From positions 18,581,523 through 18,645,522 of the forward strand of contig OZ007507.1 in the NCBI GenBank assembly GCA_963931865.1: 64,000 bases of DNA, given 5' to 3'. The position numbers and the translations under genes were made by a program. The DNA comes from Axinella damicornis (taxonomy: Eukaryota > Porifera > Demospongiae > Axinellida > Axinellidae). Under the pieces are notes generated by a model. The model did not search any database. It saw nothing but the letters and a program-made list of their open reading frames with translations, and had not been told where the DNA came from. Positions 22,665 to 34,447 of the stretch are shown here, piece by piece. Positions within the stretch are counted from its first letter, which is position 1; each line of letters starts with the position of its first letter.

Positions 22665-22999
22665 TCTGAGAGCTATATTGCTGAAAGTATACTTTAAGCG
22701 TGCTAACTTAGAGCTTACTTAGTGCAAATCCCATTTCATAGCTATACTTGTGCGTTACAATGATGTATATCAAACTGCTTTTATAGGATTTATCATGCTT
22801 TGTTGTGATGGTGTTTACAAGCACAGTGTCTTTCTATGTAACATTTTTAAGAAATTAGAAATGAGTAAAAATGTTGTGGATGTACCAAACAGTAAAACGG
22901 TGAAACAATAATTTTCTATTTTGGTAAGAACTTCCTACATGCAGTCTGTGGCCATTGGGTAACTATGTCCTGATTGATACCAGCTCTTTGTACTTGCAT
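22665..22999. other. Shared 3' region of convergent genes A (+) and D (-)
   Basis: About 335 bases hold both 3' UTRs. The half next to gene A resembles the 3' flank of gene C (TGTTGTGATGGT, TGTAACATTT). The half next to gene D (GTTACCCAATGGCC as read from gene D) resembles 34100-34125 beyond the D-like pseudogene. No AATAAA is seen on either strand. Confidence 0.6.
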
Positions 23000-23565
23000 C
23001 TATAAATTCGTCCCCTCCGATCCATCGTCTAAGTCAGCACCACTTCCGTTTGCAATGTTCTCAGCGGGTGGAGCTACAACTGCTGGACCGGGATCCATGT
23101 ACACATGCTCTGCAGCTTGAGGCTGATGGCTGTGTTGCTTCTCGGACGGTTCCTCGGTGGCTTCAGAATACACCGGCTCGTTCTTAGAATGATCATGTGG
23201 GATGGCTTCAGAATACAATGTCATTGGGTCGTTCTTATGGCGATCTTCACTCATGCTACCAGTATATGGCGAAGCCGCCTTGTCTGCAGGTAACTTGCAC
23301 TTTTCTGGAGTAGCGGGCGGGTTTTGCTGCATCTGTATCTCCACTTCCAGGCCTTCCATGCTACTGTAGAGCGGGTTGTCGGTCTGCTGTGGGTGGGGGG
23401 CGAGCGAGTCGTACAGACTGTCATTGGACGTTGAAACTTCCTTCTTCGAGTCGCCAATGGCTTCATACATTTGGAATTCTGTTTGCTTGGTCTGTGGATC
23501 CGCCTTGCCGTGGGTAACGTAGACCTGGTTGGACACTAGCTCTTCTCCATATTGTGGAGACTTTT
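23000..23565 (-). CDS. Gene D exon 9: cytoplasmic tail
   Basis: Acceptor CACACTGCAG. The tail includes QVYVTH, QMYEAI, SLYDSL, PLYSSM, TLYSEA, PVYSEA and HVYMDP. SLYDSL fits the ITIM consensus (S/I/V/L-x-Y-x-x-L/I/V). YEAI and YDSL are spaced by 14 residues, slightly wider than the classical ITAM spacing (6-12). Ends with stop at 23000. Confidence 0.85.
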
Positions 23566-24995
23566 CTGCAGTGTGATGGGTGGAGGGAAAGATGATGGAC
23601 CATGAGAAGCAGTATTAGTTCTGTTGCCATGACAACATCTTGTGTATCCATTCATGAAATTTGCCCCACCATGCAAGCAGGTAGCTATACACTCAGGCTC
23701 AATCCTTCCCCTGCCTTAATTACTAATTATTGACCATCTTCCACTTCAGGACTCCTAGCTAGGGATCATGCTGATGGGGCTTTCCTGCTATCTGATCACG
23801 TATGGACTATAATGGATTCTCAGACTTGAGCTTTGATGTCCAGAGTACATAAGATATTGACAAAATTGGTTTTCCGTATAATTATACCCTAGCTGGGATC
23901 AAGTCCGAAAGTAAAAGTGGTAGCAATAATTATGTAGCTAATACTAATTCAGACATTGATCTGAAGTGTATACAGTGATAAATAGCTACAGTAGTGGATC
24001 GAAGTAGTTACATAGCCACAGAAACAAAGGTCATTATTGTGGACGTTTATTATAGCTAGGTTTCAGTGGTGGTGGCTGAGTGGTTAAAGCAGTCAACTGC
24101 TAAATGCAAGGTTAATTAACTGCTGGTCTGAGATTTCTTTAGCTATCTCCTAGGAGTCTACTAAATATGGGAAGGTGCATTCTTCAATGCTGCGCATCCT
24201 TTAAAATTGGAAGTGATGATAACTGTCGGCCCCAGGGTATACTGGTTCGTATTAGCATTCAGTTGCTATTTCTGGTCACCTATATTTAGCCACTCTACAG
24301 TGGTGTTTTACATGGAATATTAAAATACATGACTGTCTCACCTTTCGATGGTCTGATCACACAGCAGCAAACCAGGAGCAGGAATATAAAGATGAGGAGT
24401 ACGATGACCAGGACGGCAACAATAACACCACCAACAATTGCACCAACATCTGCAGAGATATTATTCGTGCAGGTTTGCATGACTGTGCGCCTGCAGCTGA
24501 GAAACTATAGCCACTGACCATGAAAGCTATAGGTACATGTAGCTAACCCGGGGTGCCCAGGGTGCCCGGGGTGCCCGGGGTGCAGGGTGCCCAGGGTGCC
24601 TGGGGTGCCCGGGGTGCCCGGGGTGCAGGGTGCCCGGGGTGCCCGGGGTACCCAGGTATAACATGCAGTCTTGCATGCTCTAGTAATCTTCTGTGGCCTT
24701 TTGGCTAGCTATATACACCACTGTATGCATGTGTTATGATCTGGTCTTGAGTGTTTTTGAGTAGTGATCAGCTAGGGATGTAAAGCTATGTACTCTCAGG
24801 GAATACATGTGTCAAAGGACATTTCAACGTACGTACTTGTTGGTACTGGTGGTGATACCGGGGATTCTGGATGTGCGTATGTGTGTGTGTGTGTGTGTGA
24901 TGAATGTGTGTTTGTGTGTGTGTGTTAAGGGGTTGTGCAAATGCAGAATTGTGAAGTAAGTAAAAATGAAAAATTAGGTGCAATTCCCAGTTGGC

Positions 24996-25034
<39 letters not shown>

Positions 25035-28000
25035 AAGTAAGAGTCCTTAATTGCAAAATGTGTTGTAGAAGGTTCGATCTGAATGGAGGTGTCTTCAAAT
25101 TATTTTGAGGCATTTTTTCAAAGGGGGTGTACGATTTTCAATGCATTTTTACACAATTTGGACAATTCCCCATGTGCACATTAAGATGTGCCTAATATTC
25201 CATTTCTACTTGATGTTTCACAGATACTATAGGGAAGGAGACAATTAAACTGCTGTTAGATTCAAAATGCAGAAATTAAGCTATAGCCCGCTCACCTTGC
25301 ACCCTTATTGCTTGTGAATTCTCAGAGAAACTTGAGCTCCCAAACCTGTTGCTGGCTGCAGCACTAAAACGATACTCCTGATTTCCGACTAAGCCACCAA
25401 TGGCCACTTCTACTGCCTGTGTGTCTGTGTAGTTCTCAATCGGTCTCAAATGAAGGGATACAATAACATCATCACTGGTCACCTGTTCAGCTCTGACGGT
25501 AAAATTGAAGAGTTCAGTTGAGGCTTCAGTGCCAGACTCTGCTGTACTGAGGGTGAGTATGACATTGCCCGGACTGTTAGACATACCGGTTGGGGTGGCT
25601 GGAGTCTGTGGGATACCTACACAAATAGAGGTGGCTATAGTCATCCTGAGACTTCATATCACATATTGACTCTCTAGATTATTAGTCAATATACCGCATG
25701 ATCAACGGCGGTTAAAAGGCCGATCAAGTTTGTCCACACACTATCCATGTGGCCATATATACCTTGTGCCTAAAATAGCATGTACAATGTATGGGTATAC
25801 ACAACAGATATGTAACTAATAGCAGGCATGCCAATTTTTTTGTTGCACTTCAGCTTGTGTAGCTAGAGAGGTGAGAGAAAAGTCCAAAAGATCCCCACCA
25901 CCTAATCAAATACGTTGACATGATACACATAGCTTCATTTCAAGGTTTTCCCAGGGGAATGAGGCTAATACAGACATGCACACATCAATCATCATGCTTA
26001 CCCACAGAATGAAGGATGGAAGGGCACACTACAGTGGTTGAACCTCTCCCATTTGAAGCAGTTACTCGGAAGATGTATGTCCGCCCAGCAGTAAAGTTGA
26101 GCACTTGCAACCTTGTCTGGCCAAGATCTGTCAGATTCCCATTGTCAAGTTCCAGGAAGTTTGCCGCTTCATCGCTTGCTCTGTAGTCCACAGCAAGTGC
26201 AGTGAGGTCAAGGCCTCCCGTGTGGATGTAGCTCCACGTGACAGTTATAACCCCTCCCTCAGAAGTGGGGGCACCACATACTGCTTCAGGAACTGCAGAA
26301 TGAACACAGTCCAGTGTTGTGTCATTGTTACGTATTGGCAATGCATTCACCAGCCCTTCACAAACACCAGCAGTACACAGAATACATAATTATATTACAT
26401 TACAGTACTTAGCTGTTCACTGTACATTTGCCAGGCACGTAAGCAATCATGAAGTGTGGGCGACGTGTTTAGTACAACATTACCTAGGAAACGTATTGCC
26501 ATATCTCTCTCAACTAATGATGTATACAGGTAACATAGTTACATTCCCATATGTATGACACATCAATGCACTCCTGAATGCAATCGGCATCTACGTACCA
26601 GGTGGAGTATATTAATCCATCTGTAATGCGAATACAGAAATTGCCTGAACCTCATACATGACTGTATTATTCTGATTAGCTACTATAGCTACAACATTAA
26701 TGGAGGCCTGCATCCGTCAAGAAGTGTATGTGGAAATTGGTAAGGCGATAATTATGACCAGCGATGTAGCTAGAAACCAGCAGTGTAAAATTTCAGAGGC
26801 AAGGAATCACGACTGTGGGTCAGGAAGAAGACTCAGAAGCAAGCCATACACAGTGGCCAGTCTCACGGGATGGGTGGACACTGCTTCACCCACAATATCA
26901 TTGTTATCCTGACTCTCGAGTCTCTACAAACTACGATGGTCAGGATGTCGATGCCTACACATTTCCCTCTCTAGCCCCAGTGTGCGTACTTATAGTTAGC
27001 TATAACAGAATGTTTGTATACACAACATCATGGGCTTGGATTGAATTGTGGTAACTAAAAGAAAACCTACAACTATTTCATCAGCCAGTACATCAGCATT
27101 CCTCCCAGTCTGATATGAAGGTATGTGGACGCGACTGCGTACGTGAATGTGAAGGTACTCACGAACCTGTTAAAAGGGTTGTCCCATTGTCTGCAATACT
27201 CTGTGGGCTTTCTGCGATGAAAATCTCAGTAGCCTGAACAACAGAGACAGCAGCAACGGTGAACTTGTACTCTGTTGCGGGAAGTAGCCCGGTTACGTTG
27301 ACAGTTAGGATGCCAGTGTCATTCTGTACTGCTGTGGATGTGTTTCCATTGAGCAAGCTAGTGGCAGTGATACGATATTTTGTGAAGGGAGGTCTGCCAA
27401 TGAATACTGGCGTCAGCCAGGATATCACTGCCCACGTTCCACCAATGCTATTGACAGATACATTCCTAGGCTCCAACGGGGCCACTGGGAAAAGAGTGAA
27501 ATCAGTATGTATAAATCACACCGTGGGAAATTAATCTTGAACGGTTTGCTTACCCATAATTATCACACAATTGCGTGCACACATATTGGCTATGTACGTA
27601 CCACATAAGGTGACCGGTCTCATCAGTTACACCAAATAGTCTCATGTGAGGTACAGATTTAGTACCCATGTGATCCAAATTTCATCCTCCCTTAGAAACC
27701 AATTCATTGCCTATGATGGGGATAGCTGTGCCTTGCTGTTATTGGTTCCCATTGTAGCAGCTTCGTTCCGGTCTACTCCTTAGTCCTGATACTCACACAA
27801 CGTGTTGGTTTCCTTGCCAACAATTAGTGTTTTTTTTAGCTGATGTCTCACACAACTTGTTTGCTTCCTTGCCAACAATTAGTGTTCTTTTAGTAGCTAA
27901 GCAATAATCCCAAGTAAACAGCTATGCACCTCACCTATAAACCACAGGTATACCTGCAAAGTCAATCCTCATATTACTGCACTCTCTCAGCGATTATCTT

Positions 28001-29924
28001 TGTTGCCAAAGTAAATTTGTCTATTGATAGGATTAGAACATCACCTACAAACCATTACTAACATTACTTTAGACTTTCCACTGTTATGTTGATGCCAAGC
28101 CTTACCATATACCTCATACATGCCTCCATATAAGGTCACAAATATCAACCACAGTGTTTGGTATAGACATTACATAGTTCATACGGTTTCTGCAAGCAGA
28201 ACCCAACAGAGTCACATTGATTTAAAGTGCTGTCGTTGTTGAGTAGTTACCTAGCTAGCTACATCAGAATCTTGTCATCCTTACCTACTGCAGTGAGTGT
28301 GACATTCTGTTGCACCTCACTGGCATTCTCCACCTGCACAACACATCTCCATATGCCGTCGTCCTCCACAGTAACATTGAAGATACTCAGAGACACAATC
28401 TCGGGACCATCATCGAAGACAAATCTACTGTCGTTTCTTCTGACTTCAGTATTGTTGTTGTCCATCCACTGAACAGTTGGTTCAGGATTTCCAGTAAGAT
28501 TGGTGCCACAAACGAGGGTAGCGTTGTCTCCCTCTAGAGTGGCGACTACAGAAGGCCCCAGTGTAATGTCTGGTCCATCTGTCCATGAAAAGAAAAGAAT
28601 AAACACACAGACTGCACACATACAATTAGCATTATTGAACCACCCACACACTGTGCACACACACACACCTGTTTAGTCTTTATATAAGAGTATGATGCAG
28701 GTGAGCTTTTAATTTTGTTCATTCTTAGATCTACATGAAGGCTGATAAAGCAAAGAAAAAATTAGAGGAAATGCTATTACATAAATCCTTATTCCTATAG
28801 TATATCATGCGGTACCATCCAATCTGGTTGTGTATATAATGCCTTAGGAACTGATATGCACGAACATATTGAACTGATTTGGCATCCATCCACTAATGTC
28901 TGTCTTGCTCTTTAACTGCAATTCAGTACCAACATTTTAGTGGAACATCCCCTTAAGCAAAATACCCTCATGAAACCCCCACAACAATGTAGCATTGACT
29001 ATAAAAGTAAATGCATAAAATACCACAGTATTTGAAGGACAAACACATAGCCTTTCTAGCATCCCAACTATGGAGAAGTTTAATGAGATGATATCTTCAG
29101 CTGCATACTCATCCTACAGACCTTGTTTACCACAAACCACTTACAGAAGACGTTCAAGAAGAAGCTTCCTGTGTCACTCCCCACTTGTTGGTTCTCATCA
29201 TCCAAACGAAAGTTTGTGGCTGAAAGGGTGTAGTTGCCTCTGTCTTCACGCTGAACAGACTGGAACACCACAGAGGTGTAACCGTAGCTTATTCTTGATG
29301 AGTTCATGACTGCTACTCCATCTTTCGTCCACTGGAACTGGAGAGGAAAGGGAAACGCTTCTACTCCAACGCCAACGGCAATTTCCACTCCATCATTTTC
29401 TGTGGCTGTCTGCTCAACTATGCTGTTAAGATCAGGTGGTCCTGTAGAAGTGGAAAATGAAAACTAGCTTCAGTGCATGCAGAGTATAGACATGTCACTG
29501 AGACTAGCTGGCTTTGTACACAGTGTACATGTACTTACGGTAGATTCTCAGGGTGAAGTTAGCTGCGAGGGTAGGAGGGTTTCCTCCCAGTCCACAGTAG
29601 ATGACTGCTCTGTCCAGGTCTGAAGTTAGCCTCAGTATGGTGAAGTTTGTTCGGAAGGTGACATCGGTATTGTTAGGAATTGGCTCTCCAACAATCACAA
29701 AATTTGTATCGGTATTAATAATCAGTCTAGGACCACTGGTTTGTCCTTCTGTCTCAATAAACCATTCTGTGACCCTCTGCGGCCCTCCAGCCTCCCGCAT
29801 CACACTGCAGAGGATAGTGATGTTCTCCTCCCCCTCATTTCCGGCTAGTGTGCTCCCACTTTCAGGGACAGATTCCTCTACTAAGCAATGGGCTGAATGT
29901 ACACGTACATAGATGTGTGTGTAT

Positions 29925-29975
<51 letters not shown>

Positions 29976-30337
29976 ATAGGTAACTATATACTCTGCCACT
30001 CCTCTGAAAGCTGATGCACATACTGTACACAAATTATGCTCAGTATTAAAACCGTGAGTGTGTGTGACTATGCATGTTGTATAGTGCCAACTGAGACCTA
30101 TCATGCAGACAGAGGGAAGGCAACACTTAGGTTTGATAACGAAGAATGCAGTAAACAATAAAATAAGGTGTACAGGTATGCTGCACAAAGTACATATACC
30201 GATAGCCCGGGGCTGTTATTAAATACGTGATTGATTGTCAATAATGATTATTGCCTTAGCGGCTAACCTGGTCGTAGTACACTCCCCAGCGAAAGCAGTA
30301 TCACGAGGCTGCAGAAATAAGCACACACTTTCGCCAT
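23000..30337 (-). CDS. Gene D: Ig3-FN3x3 transmembrane receptor with tyrosine-rich tail
   Basis: Nine exons in transcript order: 30337-30268, 29880-29539, 29441-29145, 28578-28285, 27484-27167, 26292-26002, 25616-25296, 24449-24342, 23565-23000. All junctions are phase 1; the total is 2607 nt (868 aa). Signal peptide, three Ig-like domains (the second lacks the cysteine pair, as in gene A), three FN3, a TM segment (about residues 645-680) with a basic stop-transfer, and a 188-residue cytoplasmic tail with nine tyrosines, most in short acidic or hydroxyl-rich contexts suited to phosphorylation. It should be a type I surface receptor that signals through recruited adaptors. No kinase or phosphatase domain is present. 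One donor (GTTCGT after exon 5) is unusual but needed for the phase. Converges on gene A. Confidence 0.87.
24067..24111 (+). repeat. tRNA-Ser-like 5' fragment (relic)
   Basis: GGTGGCTGAGTGGTTAAAGC matches the box A/D-arm of serine tRNAs, and CTGCTAA follows at the anticodon-loop position. There is no B box and the anticodon stem does not pair, so it is at most a decayed tRNA or tRNA-derived SINE fragment, in a gene D intron. Confidence 0.35.
24342..24449 (-). CDS. Gene D exon 8: transmembrane segment
   Basis: 108 nt, phase 1-1. DVGAIVGGVIVAVLVIVLLI continues into a long hydrophobic run with CCC and ends IRPSKG, the basic cytoplasmic flank of a type I membrane protein. Confidence 0.9.
24545..24657. 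repeat. GC-rich minisatellite, unit about 10 bp
   Basis: About 11 imperfect copies of GGGGTGCCCG / CAGGGTGCCC in a gene D intron. The G-runs could form G-quadruplexes on one strand. Confidence 0.9.
24997..25033. repeat. Poly-C tract (37 nt)
   Basis: Uninterrupted C run in a gene D intron. Confidence 0.95.
25296..25616 (-). CDS. Gene D exon 7: FN3 domain 3
   Basis: 321 nt, phase 1-1. FN3-like strand pattern ending GNQEYRFSAAASNRFGSSSF. The usual early Trp is replaced. Sits directly before the TM exon. Confidence 0.8.
26002..26292 (-). CDS. Gene D exon 6: FN3 domain 2
   Basis: 291 nt, phase 1-1. ITVTWSYIHTGGLDLTAL and FTAGRTYIFRVTASNGRGS are typical FN3 B-strand Trp and F-strand Tyr motifs. 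Confidence 0.88.
27167..27484 (-). CDS. Gene D exon 5: FN3 domain 1
   Basis: 318 nt. WAVISWLTPVFIGRPPFTKY and LLPATEYKFTVAAVS are classical FN3. Donor chosen at CAG|GTTCGT (exon end 27167) because the neighbouring TTC|GTGAGT would leave phase 2 and create a stop in the next exon. Confidence 0.85.
28285..28578 (-). CDS. Gene D exon 4: Ig domain 3
   Basis: 294 nt, phase 1-1. ATLVCGTN, VQWMDNN and DGIWRCVVQVENAS give the full Cys-Trp-Cys I-set pattern with several N-x-S/T sites. Confidence 0.9.
29145..29441 (-). CDS. Gene D exon 3: Ig domain 2, no canonical disulfide
   Basis: 297 nt, phase 1-1. Core Trp in FQWTKDGVAV and GNYTLSATN at the F-strand position, without B/F cysteines, as in gene A exon 4. 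This shared oddity supports common ancestry of the A/B and D ectodomains. Confidence 0.85.
29539..29880 (-). CDS. Gene D exon 2: Ig domain 1
   Basis: 342 nt, phase 1-1. ITILCSVMR, EWFIETEG, RAVIYCGLGG: V-like Ig with Cys, Trp and Cys. Acceptor TTGCTTAG, donor GTAAGT. Confidence 0.85.
29927..29972. repeat. (GT)n microsatellite
   Basis: About 23 GT dinucleotides in gene D intron 1, with a shorter run near 24880-24925. Confidence 0.95.
30268..30337 (-). CDS. Gene D exon 1: signal peptide
   Basis: ATG at 30337; MAKVCAYFCSLVILLSLGSV, then a GTTAGC donor. 70 nt, phase 1. Confidence 0.85.
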
Positions 30338-33300
30338 CTTTACTCTCTCGTTCAAATGCAACATCGTGTCCCTTCGATAGCTCTTGTAGAAACACACTAG
30401 CTAGACGCTATACCAGGAATGGTGATGTCAGGATTGAGTTCAGTTGCGACACTTGAGAACGGGAAGTTTACGCCGAAGAATGCGCAATCCGTATTAAGCG
30501 CTTGTGTGGCTGCATATGCGCATGTTGCCGAGGAATGGCATGTGCGAGACGGTTACGCTCTGGGTACGACACTAGACTAATTCTAGTCTGTGCACTAGTG
30601 ACTATAGTGCACAGTGAACTGCTTTTGTGCCTAAGTCATTGCAAAAACATTGCGCATAAAATATGCAGTCGCATTGTGTTGTACTGGTAGTCATTGCAAA
30701 CACAGCTGTATATAGGTATACCGTACACTGAACGTATCACATTACGTTCAGTAACTGAGATACCACCATTTGATAACCCAGGTATGCCGCATCTCCAAGA
30801 ATTATATCATGCAGTTCCTGGGCCCTTAACAAGAGATGGTGGTATGACATCATAACTGAACTAGCTTGAGCTTGAGTTACCATAAAATTAGTTAAGGGCC
30901 AACCACCCTTCAATTGCAACACGAAGTCGCTCCCCTTTACAATTTCACCCCAAGAGAATTATTCTCTTGACCTCTTGACAGGGGTTATCCCTTGCAGGGG
31001 GCACCTTGCAATTGCAAATTGGGGTCTTGGGTTTTGCTGGAGTCTGAAGGGGCTTCTTATGCTGGCTGTACTTGGAGAGCCAAATATAGAGGAGTTGTAA
31101 GCTTTGAACTGTTGACAAGCCATGATAGGCGCAAGTTCTTGCCAAACGATTATTGCAGGCCTTAATCTACTCTTTACTTTTCACGATAAGACGGTCACAC
31201 CCAACAGTATATGCTTCTGTGGGTATATCTGCTCCAGCTTGCCATGGTAGCTGACACCACCCACATCAAGTTCAAAAACTGGTGGACTCTTCGTCAAACG
31301 TTTGCAAAAGCAAATTGTGGGCCATTGCATTGCTGGACCCTGATCCAGTACCTGTGAAGTACGTACAGCTACTAATGTCATGTGCAGTAGCTATAGCTAC
31401 CACGATCAGCAATGTCAATTTGTATGTACTTATGTATTTCCAAGCTTGCTGTATCATTCCCATATTAGATGAACTTTGAACTATATTTGCATTCCGTTCC
31501 ATCCTCCATTTCATGCCAATGACTCAAGGTATAACATCTCCTCATAAGACATTTCATGCAAAATTCGGAATGCATAATCATGAGCCAACAGATCTGAGCT
31601 AGTAGCTGCAACTGACAAGGGACGCCAACAGACTACAACTGGCAGGCCATGCATAGGTTAGTTCTACTGGCTGCATGCAACTGACAAGGGACGCCGATAG
31701 TTTGAATATTCTCACAAGACGTTTCAAGCTGTATGACGGAATGCTGCGTAAAATAGCTACTACAAGTACAATGATATTTCATGCAAATCCATGGAAACTT
31801 CCATGTAGCTAGTTCATGTTCTACTGTATGAAATACAATGACATCATTGATGCATAGGCAATGAACCGTGCTCTAAATATTAGCTACACCAAGGCATATG
31901 ACATTTGAATGAACCTGCTGATTTACTGGATGGATGTACAATATCCTTCTTATAAATATCCTGTATAGTGTATAGTTAAGCATTATTTTATCTTCTTGGT
32001 CTGTTCACATGTCCCTGGGTCCTTGCATCCATTGGCAGATCGGCAGAGTAGGCATCAGTAATGCTACAGTAACTGTGGCAGCTGTGGTATATAGCATGCA
32101 GCATTGGTAGTAGGAGCATTGGCAGCAGCATTGAAAGCAACACTCGAAAGACACCTGGACTATGCAGGCCAGGAGCTTATGAGTAACTGAGGTTTTCCTA
32201 TGCATTTTCAGGACCATTCGAAGTTTTGAAAGTTCAATGATGTTTCATGGGTTAGCCATAGAAATACCCCTCAGTCTCATTGTTGATATCAAAACACCAC
32301 ATTATCATAACATTTCATTTTCATGCATGATAGTGGTTTCAAGCAAGAAAATTGGCTGTGAATGATCATAATACATGCATGAGATTTCATGTGATTTCCA
32401 TGTAAGCGTCCATGCAGTTCATGGAATGTTCACTGTGTAAGAATGATAAGGGATAGCTACAATGTTGGTGAGCAACACAGCTAGTCAGTAGCGATTCAGG
32501 AAAATGATTCAGGTGAACGAGTGAGCGATGCAAACAATACTGCACTGACATCACGTGATGGTGAAGAGATGTTAGGCTCTGTGCTGTTTTGGGTCACCTC
32601 CACTGTCGTTTCATGACAGAAAGTTGTTACATGTAATATAGTGTTAAAGGCTCTATACAGTATGCTATATTGTGTTGTGACCAAAGACTGCATAGCATTG
32701 CCGTTGGCAGCATTGACATCATTCGCATGGCAACACTGGTAGTAGCCTTGGGGCATTGGCAAGACAATTGTACTGGAAGCATTAGAATTGACAGCATTGG
32801 CACCAGGGGAATAGCAGCATGGAGTGAGACCATAGAGTAGATTGGAGGTCATAGCATTGGCATTCGTGGCAAGGGCAGTATGGTGAACTCCATGACGGAT
32901 TCAGGTGAATGGATGGCCAGGCGATTCAGAGCTCAACTTTATGTAAAGTTCCCAAGTTGTGTTGAGATTTTTCATTGTGTAGCTAAACATTGATTGTATT
33001 GCAACACAATGAATCGAATCACAATACAGCAAGTCAGTGGCGACTCGTGAGAGTTGATGAGCAATGCAGTGAAACTGGCAGTTTCAAAAGGTAGGCTTTT
33101 TTGGATCACCTCCCAGCCTCATTGACAGTACGTTTTACGTGGCATTGTAGTGTTAAAGCTGCTACTTTATTGTTGTATGCTACATTCTGGATTTCTCACG
33201 TTACAAAAGGCTGCAATATTTCCTTACTCTGTATATAAGGGAATTTACAGTTCAGTCATGTGGATGATTACCAAGGGAAGAATCTTTGTTATCAAGGATT

Positions 33301-33879
33301 TTGTAAAGTCCACCCCTGGCTCCCAAGGTCATTAGCTAGCTGAGTATGAGGGATTTGAGGGGTCACTTTTGTTAATGCAAACAGAACACGAAGTCCAGTG
33401 AATTAGGTAGTGAGGTCCTACATGTATGGCCACTTATAGCCTCCTTCAGTGCACTCAATACATGCAGTTTTAGATGTGTTGTTTACTGCAAGTAATTATG
33501 TCACCATGACAACTAATGTTTATTATACACTAATGATTCATGAGTGGCAACTACTCTAGTTGCTAAGGTATCAGCTGCCTTCTTCTGTAGTAGCTAGTTG
33601 ATTGTGCTCCATCTTAAGTTCTCTGATCATGATTCAGAGCTCGATCTGAGTACGTAGTTATTAGCTTCTAGTGCAGTGTGTGGGCGGTGTGTGGGAGCTT
33701 ATATTAATGCCTCAAACCCTGCTGTGAAGGTGGTCGGATGTCTAGGTAGGCCTGTCAGGTTCCCATGGACATGCGTAGTTCAGTCTGCATTCCCTTGGTG
33801 GCAGTTATAACCAGTATACACATGCAGGGACAAGCTTAGGGAGACATCGCCACATACTGCTGATGATACTAGTACTGGT
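30338..33879. other. Intergenic DNA between gene D start and the D-like pseudogene
   Basis: No supported exon. Contains GCATTGGCA-type degenerate tandem words (32090-32130, 32690-32860) and a diverged direct duplication of about 540 bp: 32480-32670 resembles 33020-33190, sharing TTTGGGTCACCTCC-like and TAGTGTTAAAGC blocks. Many short frames are present but none has domain or splice support. Confidence 0.5.
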
Positions 33880-34140
33880 GGTGAGGATCATCCCAGGAAC
33901 GAGCCTGTATACATATATAGCTACACTATCCAAAAAGCAATACAGCCATCAGCTCAAGCTACGGAACATGTATGTAGACCATTGCCCACCAGTTGTATCT
34001 CCACCCACAGAGAACATGCAAAAAAACAAAAACAGAAATGGTGCCATAATTTAATTATGGATCAGAGGACGGCTTTATATATAAGAAAGAGCTGCATAGT
34101 GCATAGTTACCCAATGGCCATAGACTGTATAAAAGGAACC
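33880..34140 (+). pseudogene. Degraded copy of gene D tail exon and 3' flank
   Basis: The plus strand matches the 3' part of gene D's tail exon read from the opposite strand: DHPRNEPVY in one frame, then QYSHQ and PPVVSPPTENM in another (gene D has KNEPVY, QHSHQ and PAVVAPPAEN). Similarity continues past the stop into GTTACCCAATGGCC. Frameshifts and an early stop break it. It faces the 3' end of gene C, mirroring the A/D arrangement. Confidence 0.75.
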
Positions 34141-34388
34141 AAGATAGAAATCACAGTTTGAATCACCAGCTCATACTTATTGTTGAGTATACGGTATACC
34201 CAGGTTTGCACAGCAATTCCATCATTAGTTTGGATAAAAGAAATAGACGTTAAATGTTACAAAGAATGACACCATGTTTGTTTAACCATCACAACATAAC
34301 GTACAAACCAACCAAAATGCACAAGCAATGAGCTCGCACTAGTACACATGTTAACTATACTCTTTCAGCAATAATTATGGCTCTGGGA

Positions 34389-34447
34389 TTAGAAGACCAG
34401 ACTTGCTATCACGAGCAGTAGAACACTGAAAATAGCTGCAGAAAAAC
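34389..34447 (-). CDS. Gene C exon 7: GPI-type C-terminus
   Basis: GFSAAIFSVLLLVIASLVF then TAA; acceptor CCTGCAG. Differs from gene A at only three residues. Confidence 0.8.

Noticed and set aside
24067..24145. Functional tRNA-Ser gene
   Set aside because: Box A-like part only; no B box, acceptor stem or pairing anticodon stem.
33863..34054. Independent small plus-strand gene
   Set aside because: The similarity to gene D's tail and 3' flank explains it as a frameshifted pseudogene.
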